A DNA stretch of 64,000 nt from Haliclona indistincta (GCA_964017065.1 OZ024788.1:14119928-14183927); one strand, 5' to 3'; positions 21,591-38,406 are shown, counted from the stretch's first letter. A program made the numbers and translations. Notes: generated by a model from the letters alone, not told the origin.

Positions 21591-23229
21591 ATGGTGTCCA
21601 GTGAGTTGGTGGTTCTACTGATAGTATGTGTTAGTACTGGATCAACACACAAACAAGGTAAGCTTGGAAACACAACTCACCACATAATGATTAAGCATAC
21701 TAATTTTGCAGAATAATGCTTGCCATTACTGTTCACCAATTGCTAATTTTCATCTACAGGATTCTGTCAAGATGCAAATGGACCATCTGCCAAAAGAACA
21801 TGTCAATACAACGGTGGCTATGATTCCAACACAGACTGTGTGAATACCACACTGCAGTGTTGGAATGGCTCATGCAAGGCTGAAATAAATGCCCTTTTAC
21901 GATACTGTGATTTCAATGAAACTGCAAATATAGCGATTGGATGCTGTTCTTGTAATATAAATATAGACAACCCAAATGAACCTAGTGTATGGTGGGATTG
22001 TAATAATATGAGATCTACTATATCATCATCACTAACAGGAAATGGTAAGATCACATAGCACCTTTGATACAGCTGCAAACACTAGTTAAATAATCTGTAA
22101 TGTAAACATCACTGGGATTCAGGTTGAAATCTAACAAGAATTACATGGGTTAGCATTATATCAAGTGTGTCTATGACAGAATGACCAATGTTGAGCATTA
22201 GCACAGGCAAACCCGAGCTGATTTCTAAGCACAGTGTCAACATACACCAGGTAATATGACTCATGTAATGTGGGAGTGGTCTGCACTTCTCATAAAGTGA
22301 TGCCTCTCCCAGATAACAGCAGAATGAGCTAGCATCCCTGCTCACAAGAAATGCCTGGTCATGTTAGGTAGTTAGGTAAACATCCTGGATAGATAAAACC
22401 TCATGGGACAGTCTATTAGCTACTTGCACTCAGTTTCGCAATTAACAAAAAATAACATGAAATGCTAGTTCAGAGTATTGTTATGTATTAGATGCAAGTA
22501 CTATAATAATATCATTGTACTAATAACACATACTGTACTAATTATCTACTATAGTGGTCTCTACATCTCAACTCACAAGATATGATACCATCATTATAAC
22601 ACAACCCGTTACCATGACAACAACACACTCTACCATACCAACAGTTACTATGGTAACAGGTACTACTAACAGTACAGTAATAATAGCTCCAGTAGTAGTA
22701 GTACTAGTAGTGTGTCTACTAGTAGTGTGTGTTATAGCTACTATCATCATACTGTATCAAAGAGATAAACACAAAAGTCCTCAACAACAAGAATCAACAA
22801 AGTGAGTTATTATAGCTAGCTAACAGTGTGACAGTGTTTCATACTTGCAGTGACTATGACCCAACACTACACCAACTGGACAATACATTATATACCAGTA
22901 CAGTGATGCCTACACAAGATGGTGGGCGGTATGACCACACCCATCATGGACACACTGCCCCGCCTCCTCCTGAATACAGCACTCTAGCTGAGGAGAGAGG
23001 AGCTACTGATGAGACACCAGACACCAGTAATGAGGGGTTGGTCTACAGTGCTGTGGTAGTCAAGGATGGTAAGAAGACTACTGTTAAAACAATGGCTACA
23101 CCACAAGATGAAGACACTGAACAGTCACCAGATACTGTCCAACCTGCGGATGTGATTGATGGAATGGTGTACAGCGCTGTAATACGTCAGGATGGTAAGA
23201 AGACCAGTGTGAAGATCACTGTTGAATAG
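21591..23229 (+). CDS. Receptor gene F: Cys-rich ectodomain, TM, ITIM-like tail (325 aa)
   Basis: Exons 21591-21657, 21760-22044, 22555-22801 and 22851-23229, phases 1, 1, 2; 978 nt. The signal peptide ends STGSTHKQ, two residues longer than in most copies. The ectodomain has ten Cys with CCSC and VWWDC and is the most diverged of the D/E/F/G group. Stalk short and Thr-rich, then VVVVLVVCLLVVCVIATIII. The tail intron is 49 nt; its donor is directly followed in frame by TGA, so retention gives a receptor ending at QQQESTK. Tail: SDYDPTL, TLHQLDNTLY (shared with B and C), PEYSTL, LVYSAV, MVYSAV. Confidence 0.8.
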
Positions 23230-23636
23230 ACCTACTCATCATACACACAGCAATTCATTCAGTTACATATCTTATACGTAAATCATAATTTTTGTTGAAG
23301 TTTTACAGAACAATAACCCTTTGAAAATTGCATAGAAACTCATTTCAGTATTGTAGATTTGATAGAGCTGATTGTAAGTGTTGCTTACATCAGGAGGCTA
23401 AAATTTTGTTTTTGAATTTTCACAATGCTGCGGCTTGAGTTCATCATTGTATTGTATACATGTCATTGAGTAGATCACCTTTCAACATGCAACATTAAAC
23501 AAGTACTGCACCTGAGATACATGTTTACATGTCACATGCAATAGAATGGAAAACAGTAAATATACACATGACACTATGCATGAGACTATGAGTTCAGAGG
23601 TGCAGTGGTATTAACCGTCAGTACAGCACAGTAGGA
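23230..23636. other. Intergenic, F to G
   Basis: 3' flank and short upstream region. No gene or repeat recognised. Leader gtcagtacagcacagtagga precedes the G start. Confidence 0.4.
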
Positions 23637-25614
23637 ATGGTGTCCAGTGAGTTGGTGGTTCTACTGATAGTATGTGTTAGTACTGGATCAACACAAGGTG
23701 AGACAAGAAAATAACCCTTTTCATTCAGCAAGACTAGAGACATTACATGTATAAACAGTAGATACGTTATACAGGGTATTGTGAAGATGGACCATTTGCA
23801 GATAGGACATGTGAATATAGCAGTCTCTTTGATTCTAACACTGATTGTATGAACACTGAACTGAATTGTACTAACAATCTTTGCCTGGCTTATTTCAATG
23901 GTGCAAATCATCATTGTACCTTCAACACATACAATGGAATGAATGTGACATCACAACCAATCGAATGCTGCTTTTGTACGAAGAATACAAATGAACTATG
24001 GTGGGATTGTGATAATACATCATCATCTGTATCAATATCATATGGTAAGTATCAGGGGGTGTCAGTGGCGGAAATTTTCGACCCCAGGCCGTTTTTTTAC
24101 ATAGCCCCAATACCCACCCACCCACTACGTCATAACGTGTCATATAATGATATTCACAATGCGAGCTAATTAATATTCATGAACAGACGACGATCGCGTA
24201 CACGTCGATCGATGCTAGCTTGTCGATCGCGCAGGTGAGTCAGAGCAGTATCGATCGCGATCATGCGGAACACTGTTGCAGCAGCAGAGACCAGAAAGCG
24301 ACAGCGCTACCGCTGTGAATGCGGCCAAGATCTCACTGGATTAAGCGCCAACCGTTACCATGTTTCAGAGCACAAGCGCAGTGCTCGTCACATAAAAGCA
24401 CTCGATGCTGCTAAAACTCCACGATTAGATAGCTTCTTTCGACGGAAAAACAGCACTCAAGAGCTGAGTGCAGCTGAATCTACTGCAGAAGCTGGTGAGT
24501 AGAATAACTGCCTGGATCAGAAGCAGCTACTTTGACATTATGCTAGCCACACCTCCAGTCCACACCCATCACAACATAATACATGATGCCTTTACCTGCT
24601 TTTTACAGTGTATGTATAATACACACTGTAAATAATAACAAAAGCATGTTATATCTGCATGATATAGACCTCTGCTATTGTCAAGAACCTGTAAAACAAC
24701 TCTACAGAGCACAAGAAATGTAGTGGCTAAAATTTACACAAAATGACTTTTTGTGTAAAAACCCTCTCAACCCACCCACCCACTTTTTGGCCTGGGGTCG
24801 GTAATTTTTCTTTATGTCACCCCCTGGTAAGTATACACTAGTATTCACTTATTCTGTATCTTATAACAATATTATTATAGTGATTGCAACACAAATAGTC
24901 GCTATAGACATCAGCAGCACGATCCCCATGACAACTAGAACCACCAATACAGCTATCATACCAGCTGTTACTATGCTAACGACACCTGATGCTACTAACA
25001 GTACAGCAATAGTAGTAGCAGTTCCAGTACTAGTACTAGTAGTGTGTCTACTAGTAGTGTGTGTTATAGCTACTATCATCATACTGTATCAAAGAGATAA
25101 ACACAAAAGTCCTCAACAACAAGAATCTACAAAGACCAGACACACTCCACCAGAGGCTTACAATGGACAACTAACTAATGAAGAAGCCCAGGATGAACAC
25201 AGTGTTATAACTGATAACGAGACACCAAAGACCAGACCCGCTCCACCAGCACCTTACAGTGGACAGATCAATACAACACATGAGGAGGGAGCCCCTGGTG
25301 ATTACAGTGTGATTAGTGACAAACCAGGTGCCAGTATGATACCAGTAGACAACAATCCAGCTTATGTATATAATAACACTAAAGGTGATGAAAGAACTAA
25401 AACTGATACACCAGACACCAGTAATGAGGGGTTGGTCTACAGTGCTGTGGTAGTCAAGGATGGTAAGAAGACTACTGTTAAAACAATGGCTACACCACAA
25501 GATGAAGACACTGAACAGACACCAGATACTGTCCAACCCACAGAGGGAATGGTGTACAGTGCTGTAATACGTCAGGATGGTAAGAAGACTAGTGTGAAGA
25601 TCACTGTTGAATAG
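23637..25614 (+). CDS. Receptor gene G: Cys-rich ectodomain, TM, ITIM-like tail (354 aa)
   Basis: Exons 23637-23697, 23775-24044 and 24881-25614, phases 1, 1; 1065 nt. Signal peptide MVSSELVVLLIVCVSTG. The ectodomain has ten Cys with CCFC and ELWWDC; N-glycosylation sequons NCT, NVT and NTS. The TM exon runs into the tail with no intron: the DNA that is exon 3 end plus donor in gene F (aacaaagtgag) is here continuous coding (acaaagaccag). Tail: EAYNGQL, RPAPPAPYSGQI, GDYSVI, NPAYVY, LVYSAV, MVYSAV. A hAT element sits at base +9 of intron 2 and has duplicated the donor gtaagtat, leaving an intact donor beside the exon. Confidence 0.8.
24053..24826 (+). mobile_element. Non-autonomous hAT-type element, 774 bp, 8-bp TSD
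   Basis: Terminal inverted repeats CAGGGGGTG...CACCCCCTG, extended imperfectly to a shared CGACCCCAGGCC about 38 bp in. Identical flanks gtaagtat at 24045-24052 and 24827-24834 form an 8-bp target duplication. TIRs starting CAGRG and 8-bp TSDs are diagnostic of the hAT superfamily. The interior holds one short zinc-finger-like ORF and no transposase core. Confidence 0.85.
24263..24502 (+). CDS. Zinc-finger-like ORF inside the hAT element (79 codons)
   Basis: ATG start. Residues 17-42 carry C-x-C-G, then Y-x-x-S/H-x-x-H-K-x-S-x-x-H, a likely zinc-binding pattern, followed by the basic stretch TPRLDSFFRRKNS. Such N-terminal finger segments occur in hAT and ZMYM-type transposases. The end, GCTGgtgagt, looks like a splice donor, so this may be the first exon of the parental transposase with the rest deleted. 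No catalytic residues are present. Probably not functional alone. Confidence 0.45.
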   Translation: MRNTVAAAETRKRQRYRCECGQDLTGLSANRYHVSEHKRSARHIKALDAAKTPRLDSFFRRKNSTQELSAAESTAEAGE

Positions 25615-26651
25615 ACCTACTGTACTAATGACAGTTTAGTATGCTTAGTACCGGTTAGGACCAGTTAGTACTGGTTAGTACTGGTTAGCTTAGTGAGTTG
25701 AAACAAAATCATTATTATAATGAAAATGTTGTTATCAGCGTACAGTAACCTATAGCAACAACTGCCTAGTGTATTAAGTACAGAGCAGTTCAACTTCTTT
25801 GTGTCTGCTGTATGCTTTGCACTGTTCTCAGGCAGTGGCTAGGCTATGCTGGCATGTGATCCACTGGGTTTAGTGTGATTCATACAAACAGCTCTGACAC
25901 TACTAAGCAGTGAATTTCATCCATTGTGATTGTTGGACAATTTAGTGATGATCAGCTCATCTCGTCACTTGATAAGCATCATAAGAGCACAAAGCTCAAC
26001 AGCGATGAATACAATATAGCACAGGGCAGGAGAGTTATAGCAGTGAGGGAAGAGCCTTGTGGTTGAAAATCACATGAAGACGAACATCCAGCGACAGTAG
26101 CGAGCCATTGTGCTACTGTCAGCTAATGCGATATGGAAATCATTGCATGAGGGATATTGACCACACCCCTCATGCAATTATTCCCATATTGCACTCACAA
26201 CAGTGCTGTAACTATCTGGTACAGATGATGCAGCTATTGATACATTTATAATACTTAAACATTGTTTTTGTTAGGCATAAAATCCTAGGTCAAAATCACA
26301 ATACAATGCCTTAGATCTACAAATGATTTAGTAGAACAAATAATTATTTGTGATCTGCTGGTGGTCATCTAATAAGGTGTTTATCAAACTTCAAGAAAGG
26401 GTGCAGCTCAGGGATTCAGTACTTACACAGTTAGTATAATCAGAAGCCATGTGTTGACCACAGTACTAACTGGGCGTGGCTAATATGCCGTCACTACAAG
26501 AGGGCCTGCCAGTCACACGCTGTCTTATAGTACACAGAAACTCACTAGAGTGGTAGAACAGCTACTAGAGGAGTCATCAAGGTTAGTGAGGTTGTGAACT
26601 AAGATTAGTCTTTTGCAAGTATTGATGTGTCTGCTTGTGTTACAAGCAACG
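25615..26651. other. Intergenic, G to minisatellite
   Basis: No gene. Contains a short triplication of actggttagt near 25665 and an imperfect inverted repeat at about 26128-26195 (tgcatgaggg/ccctcatgca). Confidence 0.45.
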
Positions 26652-28492
26652 TTAGATGCTGATCGGTGACGACACCAGTCACTAGTCACACTAGATGCTG
26701 ATCGGTGACGACACCAGTCACTAGTCACACTAGATGCTGATCGGTGACGACACTAGTCACTAGTCACACTAGATGCTGATCGGTGACGACACGAGTCACT
26801 AGTCACACTAGATGCTGATCGGTGATGACACGAGTCACTAGTCACACTAGATGCTGATCGGTGATGACACGAGTCACTAGTCACACTAGATGCTGATCGG
26901 TGACGACACTAGTCACTAGTCACACTAGATGCTGATCGGTGACGACACGAGTCACTAGTCACACTAGATGCTGATCGGTGAGGACACGAGTCACTAGTCA
27001 CACTAGATGCTGATCGGTGATGACACGAGTCACTAGTCACACTAGATGCTGATCGGTGATGACACGAGTCACTAGTCACACTAGATGCTGATCGGTGACG
27101 ACACGAGTCACTAGTCACACTAGATGCTGATCGGTGATGACACGAGTCACTAGTCACACTAGATGCTGATCGGTGATGACACGAGTCACTAGTCACACTA
27201 GATGCTGATCGGTGACGACACGAGTCACTAGTCACACTAGATGCTGATCGGTGATGACACGAGTCACTAGTCACACTAGATGCTGATCGGTGACGACACG
27301 AGTCACTAGTCACACTAGATGCTGATCGGTGACGACACGAGTCACTAGTCACACTAGATGCTGATCGGTGACGACACGAGTCACTAGTCACACTAGATGC
27401 TGATCGGTGACGACACGAGTCACTAGTCACACTAGATGCTGATCGGTGACGACACGAGTCACTAGTCACACTAGATGCTGATCGGTGATGACACGAGTCA
27501 CTAGTCACACTAGATGCTGATCGGTGACGACACGAGTCACTAGTCACACTAGATGCTGATCGGTGACGACACGAGTCACTAGTCACACTAGATGCTGATC
27601 GGTGACGACACGAGTCACTAGTCACACTAGATGCTGATCGGTGACGACACGAGTCACTAGTCACACTAGATGCTGATCGGTGATGACACGAGTCACTAGC
27701 CACACTAGATGCTGATCGGTGATGACACGAGTCACTAGTCACACTAGATGCTGATCGGTGATGACACGAGTCACTAGCCACACTAGATGCTGATCGGTGA
27801 CGACACGAGTCACTAGTCACACTAGATGCTGATCGGTGACGACACGAGTCACTAGTCACACTAGATGCTGATCGGTGATGACACGAGTCACTAGTCACAC
27901 TAGATGCTGATCGGTGATGACACGAGTCACTAGTCACACTAGATGCTGATCGGTGATGACACGAGTCACTAGTCACACTAGATGCTGATCGGTGATGACA
28001 CGAGTCACTAGTCACACTAGATGCTGATCGGTGATGACACTAGTCACTAGTCACACTAGATGCTGATCGGTGACGACACGAGTCACTAGTCACACTAGAT
28101 GCTGATCAGTGATGACACGAGTCACTAGTCACACTAGATGCTGATCGGTGATGACACTAGTCACTAGTCACACTAGATGCTGATCGGTGACGACACGAGT
28201 CACTAGTCACACTAGATGCTGATCGGTGATGACACGAGTCACTAGTCACACTAGATGCTGATCGGTGATGACACGAGTCACTAGCCACACTAGATGCTGA
28301 TCGGTGACGACACGAGTCACTAGTCACACTAGATGCTGATCGGTGACGACACGAGTCACTAGTCACACTAGATGCTGATCGGTGACGACACGAGTCACTA
28401 GCCACACTAGATGCTGATCGGTGACGACACGAGTCACTAGTCACACTAGATGCTGATCGGTGACGACACGAGTCACTAGTCACACTAGATGC
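26652..28492. repeat. Minisatellite, 39-bp unit, about 47 copies
   Basis: Unit: cacactagatgctgatcggt, ga(c/t)gacacgagtcactagt. Single-base variants (c/t, g/t) are scattered. As 39 is divisible by three, the minus strand shows long ORFs with a 13-residue period (SDSCHHRSASSVT). These have no start context, splice sites or conservation signal and are not called genes. Confidence 0.95.
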
Positions 28493-28802
28493 TGAAACAC
28501 GTGATTGTCTGCTCATTATTATTCTTTAAAAATATTTTTCTAAATTTGCGATTTTCTCCCTACTCGGTACTTACAATAATTTTATAGTCTTAAAGTATAT
28601 CAACCTGTATCTGTATATCAGTACACTACAGTTTAAATATACACACAAGTTGACAAAGTGCAGTGTATACATTTGCTTCAAACGAAGACATTCATTTAAA
28701 CTTATCACAATAAACATCCTGATTATGTTGATATTAGAGAATAGACTGGTCACTGTTGTATTGCAGAGAGTCATTCAGTATAGCACAGTAGGTGTGTTAG
28801 TA

Positions 28803-30008
28803 ATGGTGTCCAGTGAGTTGGTGGTTCTACTGATAGTATGTGTTAGTACTGGATCAACACAAGGTGAGATATACTTATAACAGAGTAATAACATTATTCT
28901 GTTCAAAGACTATATACTATGATTATGAATAAAGAGAGCCTACTAGTACACTAGTTTTATTATTATTATTATTATTATACAGAATATTGTCAAGGTACTG
29001 ATGGTACTGATGACAGTACATGTCTCCATGTATCTACTGACAACACCTCATCATGTGTGAACACTACACTGCAGTGTGAGAATAAGGAGTGCAGAGCTGT
29101 TATAAGTGGAGTATCACGAACCTGTGGGTTTCAAAATATTGGAGCTGGTACAGTATCTCAACCTATTCAATGCTGTTTCTGTAATATCAGTTTCGGCATC
29201 ATACAATCACAATTGTGGGACTGTGAGAATGTGACCACACCCACACCATCACTACCATCATCACTAACACTCTCATCAACTGGTGAGTCCAGCTGTGTCA
29301 ACACTAACTCATGATCAACTTGTTTATAGCTACAGTGACTAAAACACTTCTCAACATCACAATAACTACCATGACTACTGTTACTATCAACAACACTACC
29401 AGCTCTAACATGGATGCCTCACCAATAGAGACTAGCACTACAACTATGATGAACAATGATACCACCAGCACAGTAATAGTCCCAGTAGTAGTAGTAGTAG
29501 TACTAGTAGTGTGTCTACTAGTAGTGTGTGTTATAGCTACTATCATCATACTGTATCAAAGAGATAAACACAAAAGAAATCGGAAACAAAACACAAAGTG
29601 AGTGATTATAATATTACACAACATGTATAAATAGAATCATAAATCAACAGGTGTCCAGTACAGAATGCAGTCTTTGAGTCAGCTAGTCTACAAGATACTG
29701 ATCTATACAGCCACACCTCTCACGGGCACACTACCACACATCAGCTACCAGCCCCTAGTGTATACAGCACTCTAGCTGAGGAGAGAGATGAGACACCAGA
29801 CACCAGTAATGAGGGGTTGGTCTACAGTGCCGTGATAGTCAAGGATGGTAAGAAGACTACTGTTAAAACAATGGCTACACCACAAGATGAAGACATTGAA
29901 CAGACACCAGATACTGTCCAACCTGTGGATGTGATTGATGGAATGGTGTACAGTGCTGTAATACGTCAGGATGGTAAGAAGACTAGTGTGAAGATCACTG
30001 TTGAATAG
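28803..30008 (+). CDS. Receptor gene H: Cys-rich ectodomain, TM, ITIM-like tail (328 aa)
   Basis: Exons 28803-28863, 28983-29282, 29330-29597 and 29651-30008, phases 1, 1, 2; 987 nt. Signal peptide MVSSELVVLLIVCVSTG. The ectodomain is very close to gene B (ten Cys, CCFC, WDCENVT). Intron 2 is only 47 nt. Stalk Thr-rich, then VVVVVLVVCLLVVCVIATII. The tail intron is 53 nt, with an in-frame TGA right after its donor. Tail: LYSHTSHGHTTTHQLPAP and SVYSTL (strict ITIM), as in gene E, then LVYSAV and MVYSAV. So a B-type ectodomain is joined to an E-type tail. Confidence 0.82.
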
Positions 30009-30314
30009 ACCTACTCATCACATCACTAGTTGTTTACCAGTAGTTCATCATGTGTGTGTTGTTTCCCCGCCCACTCTCCATCTCCATCTATTGCGTATCA
30101 TAACACATAACTCATTCTTATATCAACAACAACACAATAATATAGCCACCATTAGCTCATGCACATATTCCTTACACTACACTTACATATGTATCATGTT
30201 CTTCTTATTACATTTTATGCTGATGTCAGGTGTTGATCGTTACATGTATAAATGCATTGCGATGTGCACAGGCATGCATGAACAATGGAACTGTTGTAGC
30301 TTTATCTGTTAGTA
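30009..30314. other. Intergenic, H to I
   Basis: Short gap with no gene. An ORF crossing it has no support. Confidence 0.4.
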
Positions 30315-31896
30315 ATGGTGTCCAGTGAGTTGGTGGTTCTACTGATAGTATGTGTTAGTACTGGATCAACACAAGGTGAGATATACTTATAACAGAGTAA
30401 TAACATTATTCTGTTCAAAGACTATATACTATGATTATGACTAAAGAGAGCCTACTAGTACACTAGTTTTATGTTATTATATACAGGATTCTGTCAAGGC
30501 ACACAACCTGATGCCAGTGGATGTCCCTATGTAGCTACTGACAGCACCTCATCATGTGTGTTAGCTACACTGCAGTGTGAGAATAAGGAGTGCAGTGCTG
30601 TTATAAGTGGAAGACCACGAATCTGTGGCTTCACTAATATTGGAGCTGGTACAGTATCTCAACCTATTCAATGCTGTATCTGTACAATTATTGGTGGCGG
30701 CATACAATCACAATTTTGGGACTGTGAGAATGTGACCACACCCACACCATCACTACCATCATCAACTACTGGTGAGTAGAAAACGTTAGAAATTAGAAAT
30801 AAAAATATTTCAGCAAAGGCTAAATTGTAATATGCATGGACACTATTGCAGGGAGGCTATTATGAGTTTGAGAATTATACCCCTCACATTAAGAGCAAGA
30901 TATAATAGATTATTGTTTACCACAAGTATTACTATCAACACAGCACATACTGGTATGGATGCCAAGGTGACCATCGCCATGACGACGATGACTACTACAT
31001 TGCCACAGCTCTCCATGACAACAACAAGTGTGGACACTAAGACATCATTAGAGCCAGTATCTTTTTCAATAGTGACCACGCCAACAGTTACCATGACAAC
31101 AGTTACCATGACAACAGTTAACATGACAACAGATACTGGTCTCAATATAGGAGCAGTAGTAGCTCCAGTAGTAGTAGTAGTATTAGTAGTGTGTCTACTA
31201 GTAGCTAGTGCAGTAGCTACTATCATCATACTGTACCACAGAGCTCATCGAGCCAGCCAGCTGCACTATAAACCAGGAACTGATTACACTACAGTATTTG
31301 AGATGAGACAGCGTAGCAACACAGGACCACCATTACCACCAGCACCATATCGTGGACAGAACAGCAACACACAGCTACCAGCACCATATCGTGGACAGCA
31401 CAGCAACACACAGCTACCAGCACCATATCATGGACAGCACAGCAACACACAGCTACCAGCACCATATCGTGGACAGCACAGCAACCCACAGCTACCAGCT
31501 GATGAAATGATTACTAGTGAGTATAGCGTACCGAACACTACTAGACGATATGAAGAGGACAATGCCACTGAGAGGAAGTACTATACACTGGAACCACCCA
31601 TTTACAATGGTGCGGCAGATATTGGTGAGTATAGCTTGCCCGACAAGAAGAAGAAAAAGAAGGCTCAAGGAGATTACAGGACTATGAAGGAAGAAGGGAT
31701 CCAGCAACAAGACAGAGCTACTGGTAGAGGAAGGGTCTACAGTGCTGTGGTACGTAAGGATGGTAAGAAGACTACTGTTAAAACAACAGCACTGAATGAC
31801 GATAATCTGGATATGATAGATACTATTGAAGAGTCAGTGTACGACTCAGCTATACGACAGCATGGTCACATGACGTGTGTCGTGACCGACCACTGA
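30315..31896 (+). CDS. Receptor gene I: Cys-rich ectodomain, TM, Pro-rich repeat tail (432 aa)
   Basis: Exons 30315-30375, 30487-30771 and probably 30944-31896, phases 1, 1; 1299 nt. The third acceptor is the least certain: 30944 (caacacag) and 30896 (attaagag) both keep frame; I prefer the former. Ectodomain of the B/H type (ten Cys, CCIC, WDCENVT). Stalk with MTTVTMTTVNMTT repeats; helix VVVVVLVVCLLVASAVATII. No tail intron. The tail has four 13-residue APY(R/H)GQ(H/N)SNTQLP units, EYSVP, PPIYNGA, EYSLP, a KKKKKK run, VYSAVVRKDGKKTTVK and a diverged last motif (SVYDSAI) in place of MVYSAVIRQDGKKTSVK. This is the last array member. Confidence 0.75.
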
Positions 31897-32855
31897 TGAA
31901 CATGACATTAACTGGTCACATCACATGATTGCTTATTATTAATTTATTGTCTAACTACCCCTGTTGTTGAGTTTTAATAATATTATTATGGTATACTATA
32001 ATGAACGTTAAGTGTTTCATAATTAACCCTCGGCGCATGCGCGAGGGTTACGGTACTTGCCTGGTCGCATTCTGTCCATCGAGCTACAGAGAACAGCGAT
32101 CACTTCTACGCGTCGACTAAGGCAAGACAGACTAAGCACGACCAGAGCTTGCAATTTGACTCGTGGATTTTGCGAAAATGCTTTCGTTCGCGAGTTACGA
32201 CAGGCTCACCTTGACGGCCGTCTCGGACCTCTCTGAGGACAAAAACGCTCATGGTTGGCTGTCTAGGTACTCTTACAGTCGATTTGAACTGTAGCACAGC
32301 TCTGGGATGCATAGATACTTCAAGAAAAGGTTGTCAGCTTACTGCACACGTGTACGTATTCGGTTGTAGTCACGCCCACCTAACGCACCTTGACTGACCA
32401 TTTAATCCAACATACTAATTTATGGAGTTTGCAGCTATGCAGGCTGCACTACAATGTGAATGGTATGCCCACCGAGGGTTTGTGAAATCTGTTCATTTTA
32501 TAAGCAGCCAACTGAACATAGCACATAGCATGAGAGTAGCTAACAAGACAGGTATAATGTGTGTGTTATAACGCTAGTCACTCTCTTGAGAGGAACACAT
32601 GAACTAGTGTGTAATGTTTGGAATCAAGTTGTGATCATCACTCTTGCACACAGTGCACAACAATGCTACTATACTTCATCCACAATGCTTACCTTCAATA
32701 ACACACCTCGTCATACGCATTATCGCATAATAATCATATACAATCTTCACACTCTCTCGCTCACACAACTTCCTCATCACTGACTCTCTCTAACCCACTC
32801 CCCCTCTAGGATTCATGCCTTTCCCAGTATGAAAGCTATTTCATTCCCAGCTAGT
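31897..32855. other. Intergenic, array end to RIC1-like gene
   Basis: Holds one inverted copy of the CCCTCGGCG element (listed separately). The remaining about 350 bp before 32855 shows no gene. I searched its minus strand for further RIC1 exons and found none. Confidence 0.5.
32026..32490 (-). mobile_element. CCCTCGGCG element, minus orientation
   Basis: Starts aaccctcggcgcatgcgcga followed by gggttacggtacttg and ends accgagggtttgtgaaat. It is the reverse complement of the type seen at 18842-19423 but more diverged. The 68-codon antisense ORF inside is not a gene. Confidence 0.6.
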
Positions 32856-37589
<4,734 letters not shown>

Positions 37590-38406
37590 TGCTGTAGCTG
37601 TTGCTCTATTTGACGCGCACCATAACACACCACGTGGCGAGCAAATCATTCGACCCTGGGCGTGGCATGGGCGCCAGTTTCAAATTAAAAATTCAGCCAA
37701 ACTGCTCTGCTTCGTACAATATAGTTTCCGCATTGACAAGGAAATCCCCTTATCGGCAAGGGATCACACTTAGTGTAGCCAGTATCTGTTGTAATTATTT
37801 CGACAGGAAAAGGTTAAGTTGAATACACACAAACTAATGATTCCCCATTACTACATTACTCACACTACATTATCAAGCACTTTCAATACTGTGATTTAAA
37901 ATAACATTGACATTGCTATACTTGATCCTATTTATTATGATTACCAGAATACTTTATATTAAACAATAACAGGGCAAGCGAGTAATTTTACTTTACATTA
38001 TAATCATAAACTAATAAAGCACCAGGAGGGTATGAGGGGATATATTCAGTTTTATGTTGCTTATGAACTCGTAATTATAGCAATGTACATTATAAGGTCA
38101 TGTCATTATTAAAGGCAATGCCCACTTGAGTAGTACATCCACATGACAACTTTCTCTTGTTTGGAATTAATTGTGTTTTGCCAATTTCATAAAAACAGTT
38201 GAACAACATTACACGATTGAACACATACAAAAGCTTATAAGCAGGAAAACAGAGTAGGTGTGATATATACACATCAACTGAAACAAGGAATAGACAAAGC
38301 AAAAACATACATTATAGGATGTGGAATTGTGATAACTCTCAAGATAATTTCACTGTGTAATGCTATTGAATGACTGAATGTGTGGGAACGTGTTAGATTG
38401 ACATTG
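37590..38406. other. Gap between RIC1-like and first FEM1-like gene
   Basis: Upstream region of the RIC1-like gene and 3' flank of the FEM1-like gene. AT-rich towards 38300. No further gene seen; small ORFs here start within the flanks and lack support. Confidence 0.45.

Noticed and set aside
26525..28516. Long minus-strand ORFs with SDSCHHRSASSVT repeats
   Set aside because: Frame artefact of the 39-bp minisatellite. Flanks do not extend into any recognisable protein.
30001..30312. 103-codon + ORF after gene H
   Set aside because: Starts inside the H stop region, has no similarity to the family and overlaps the upstream region of gene I.
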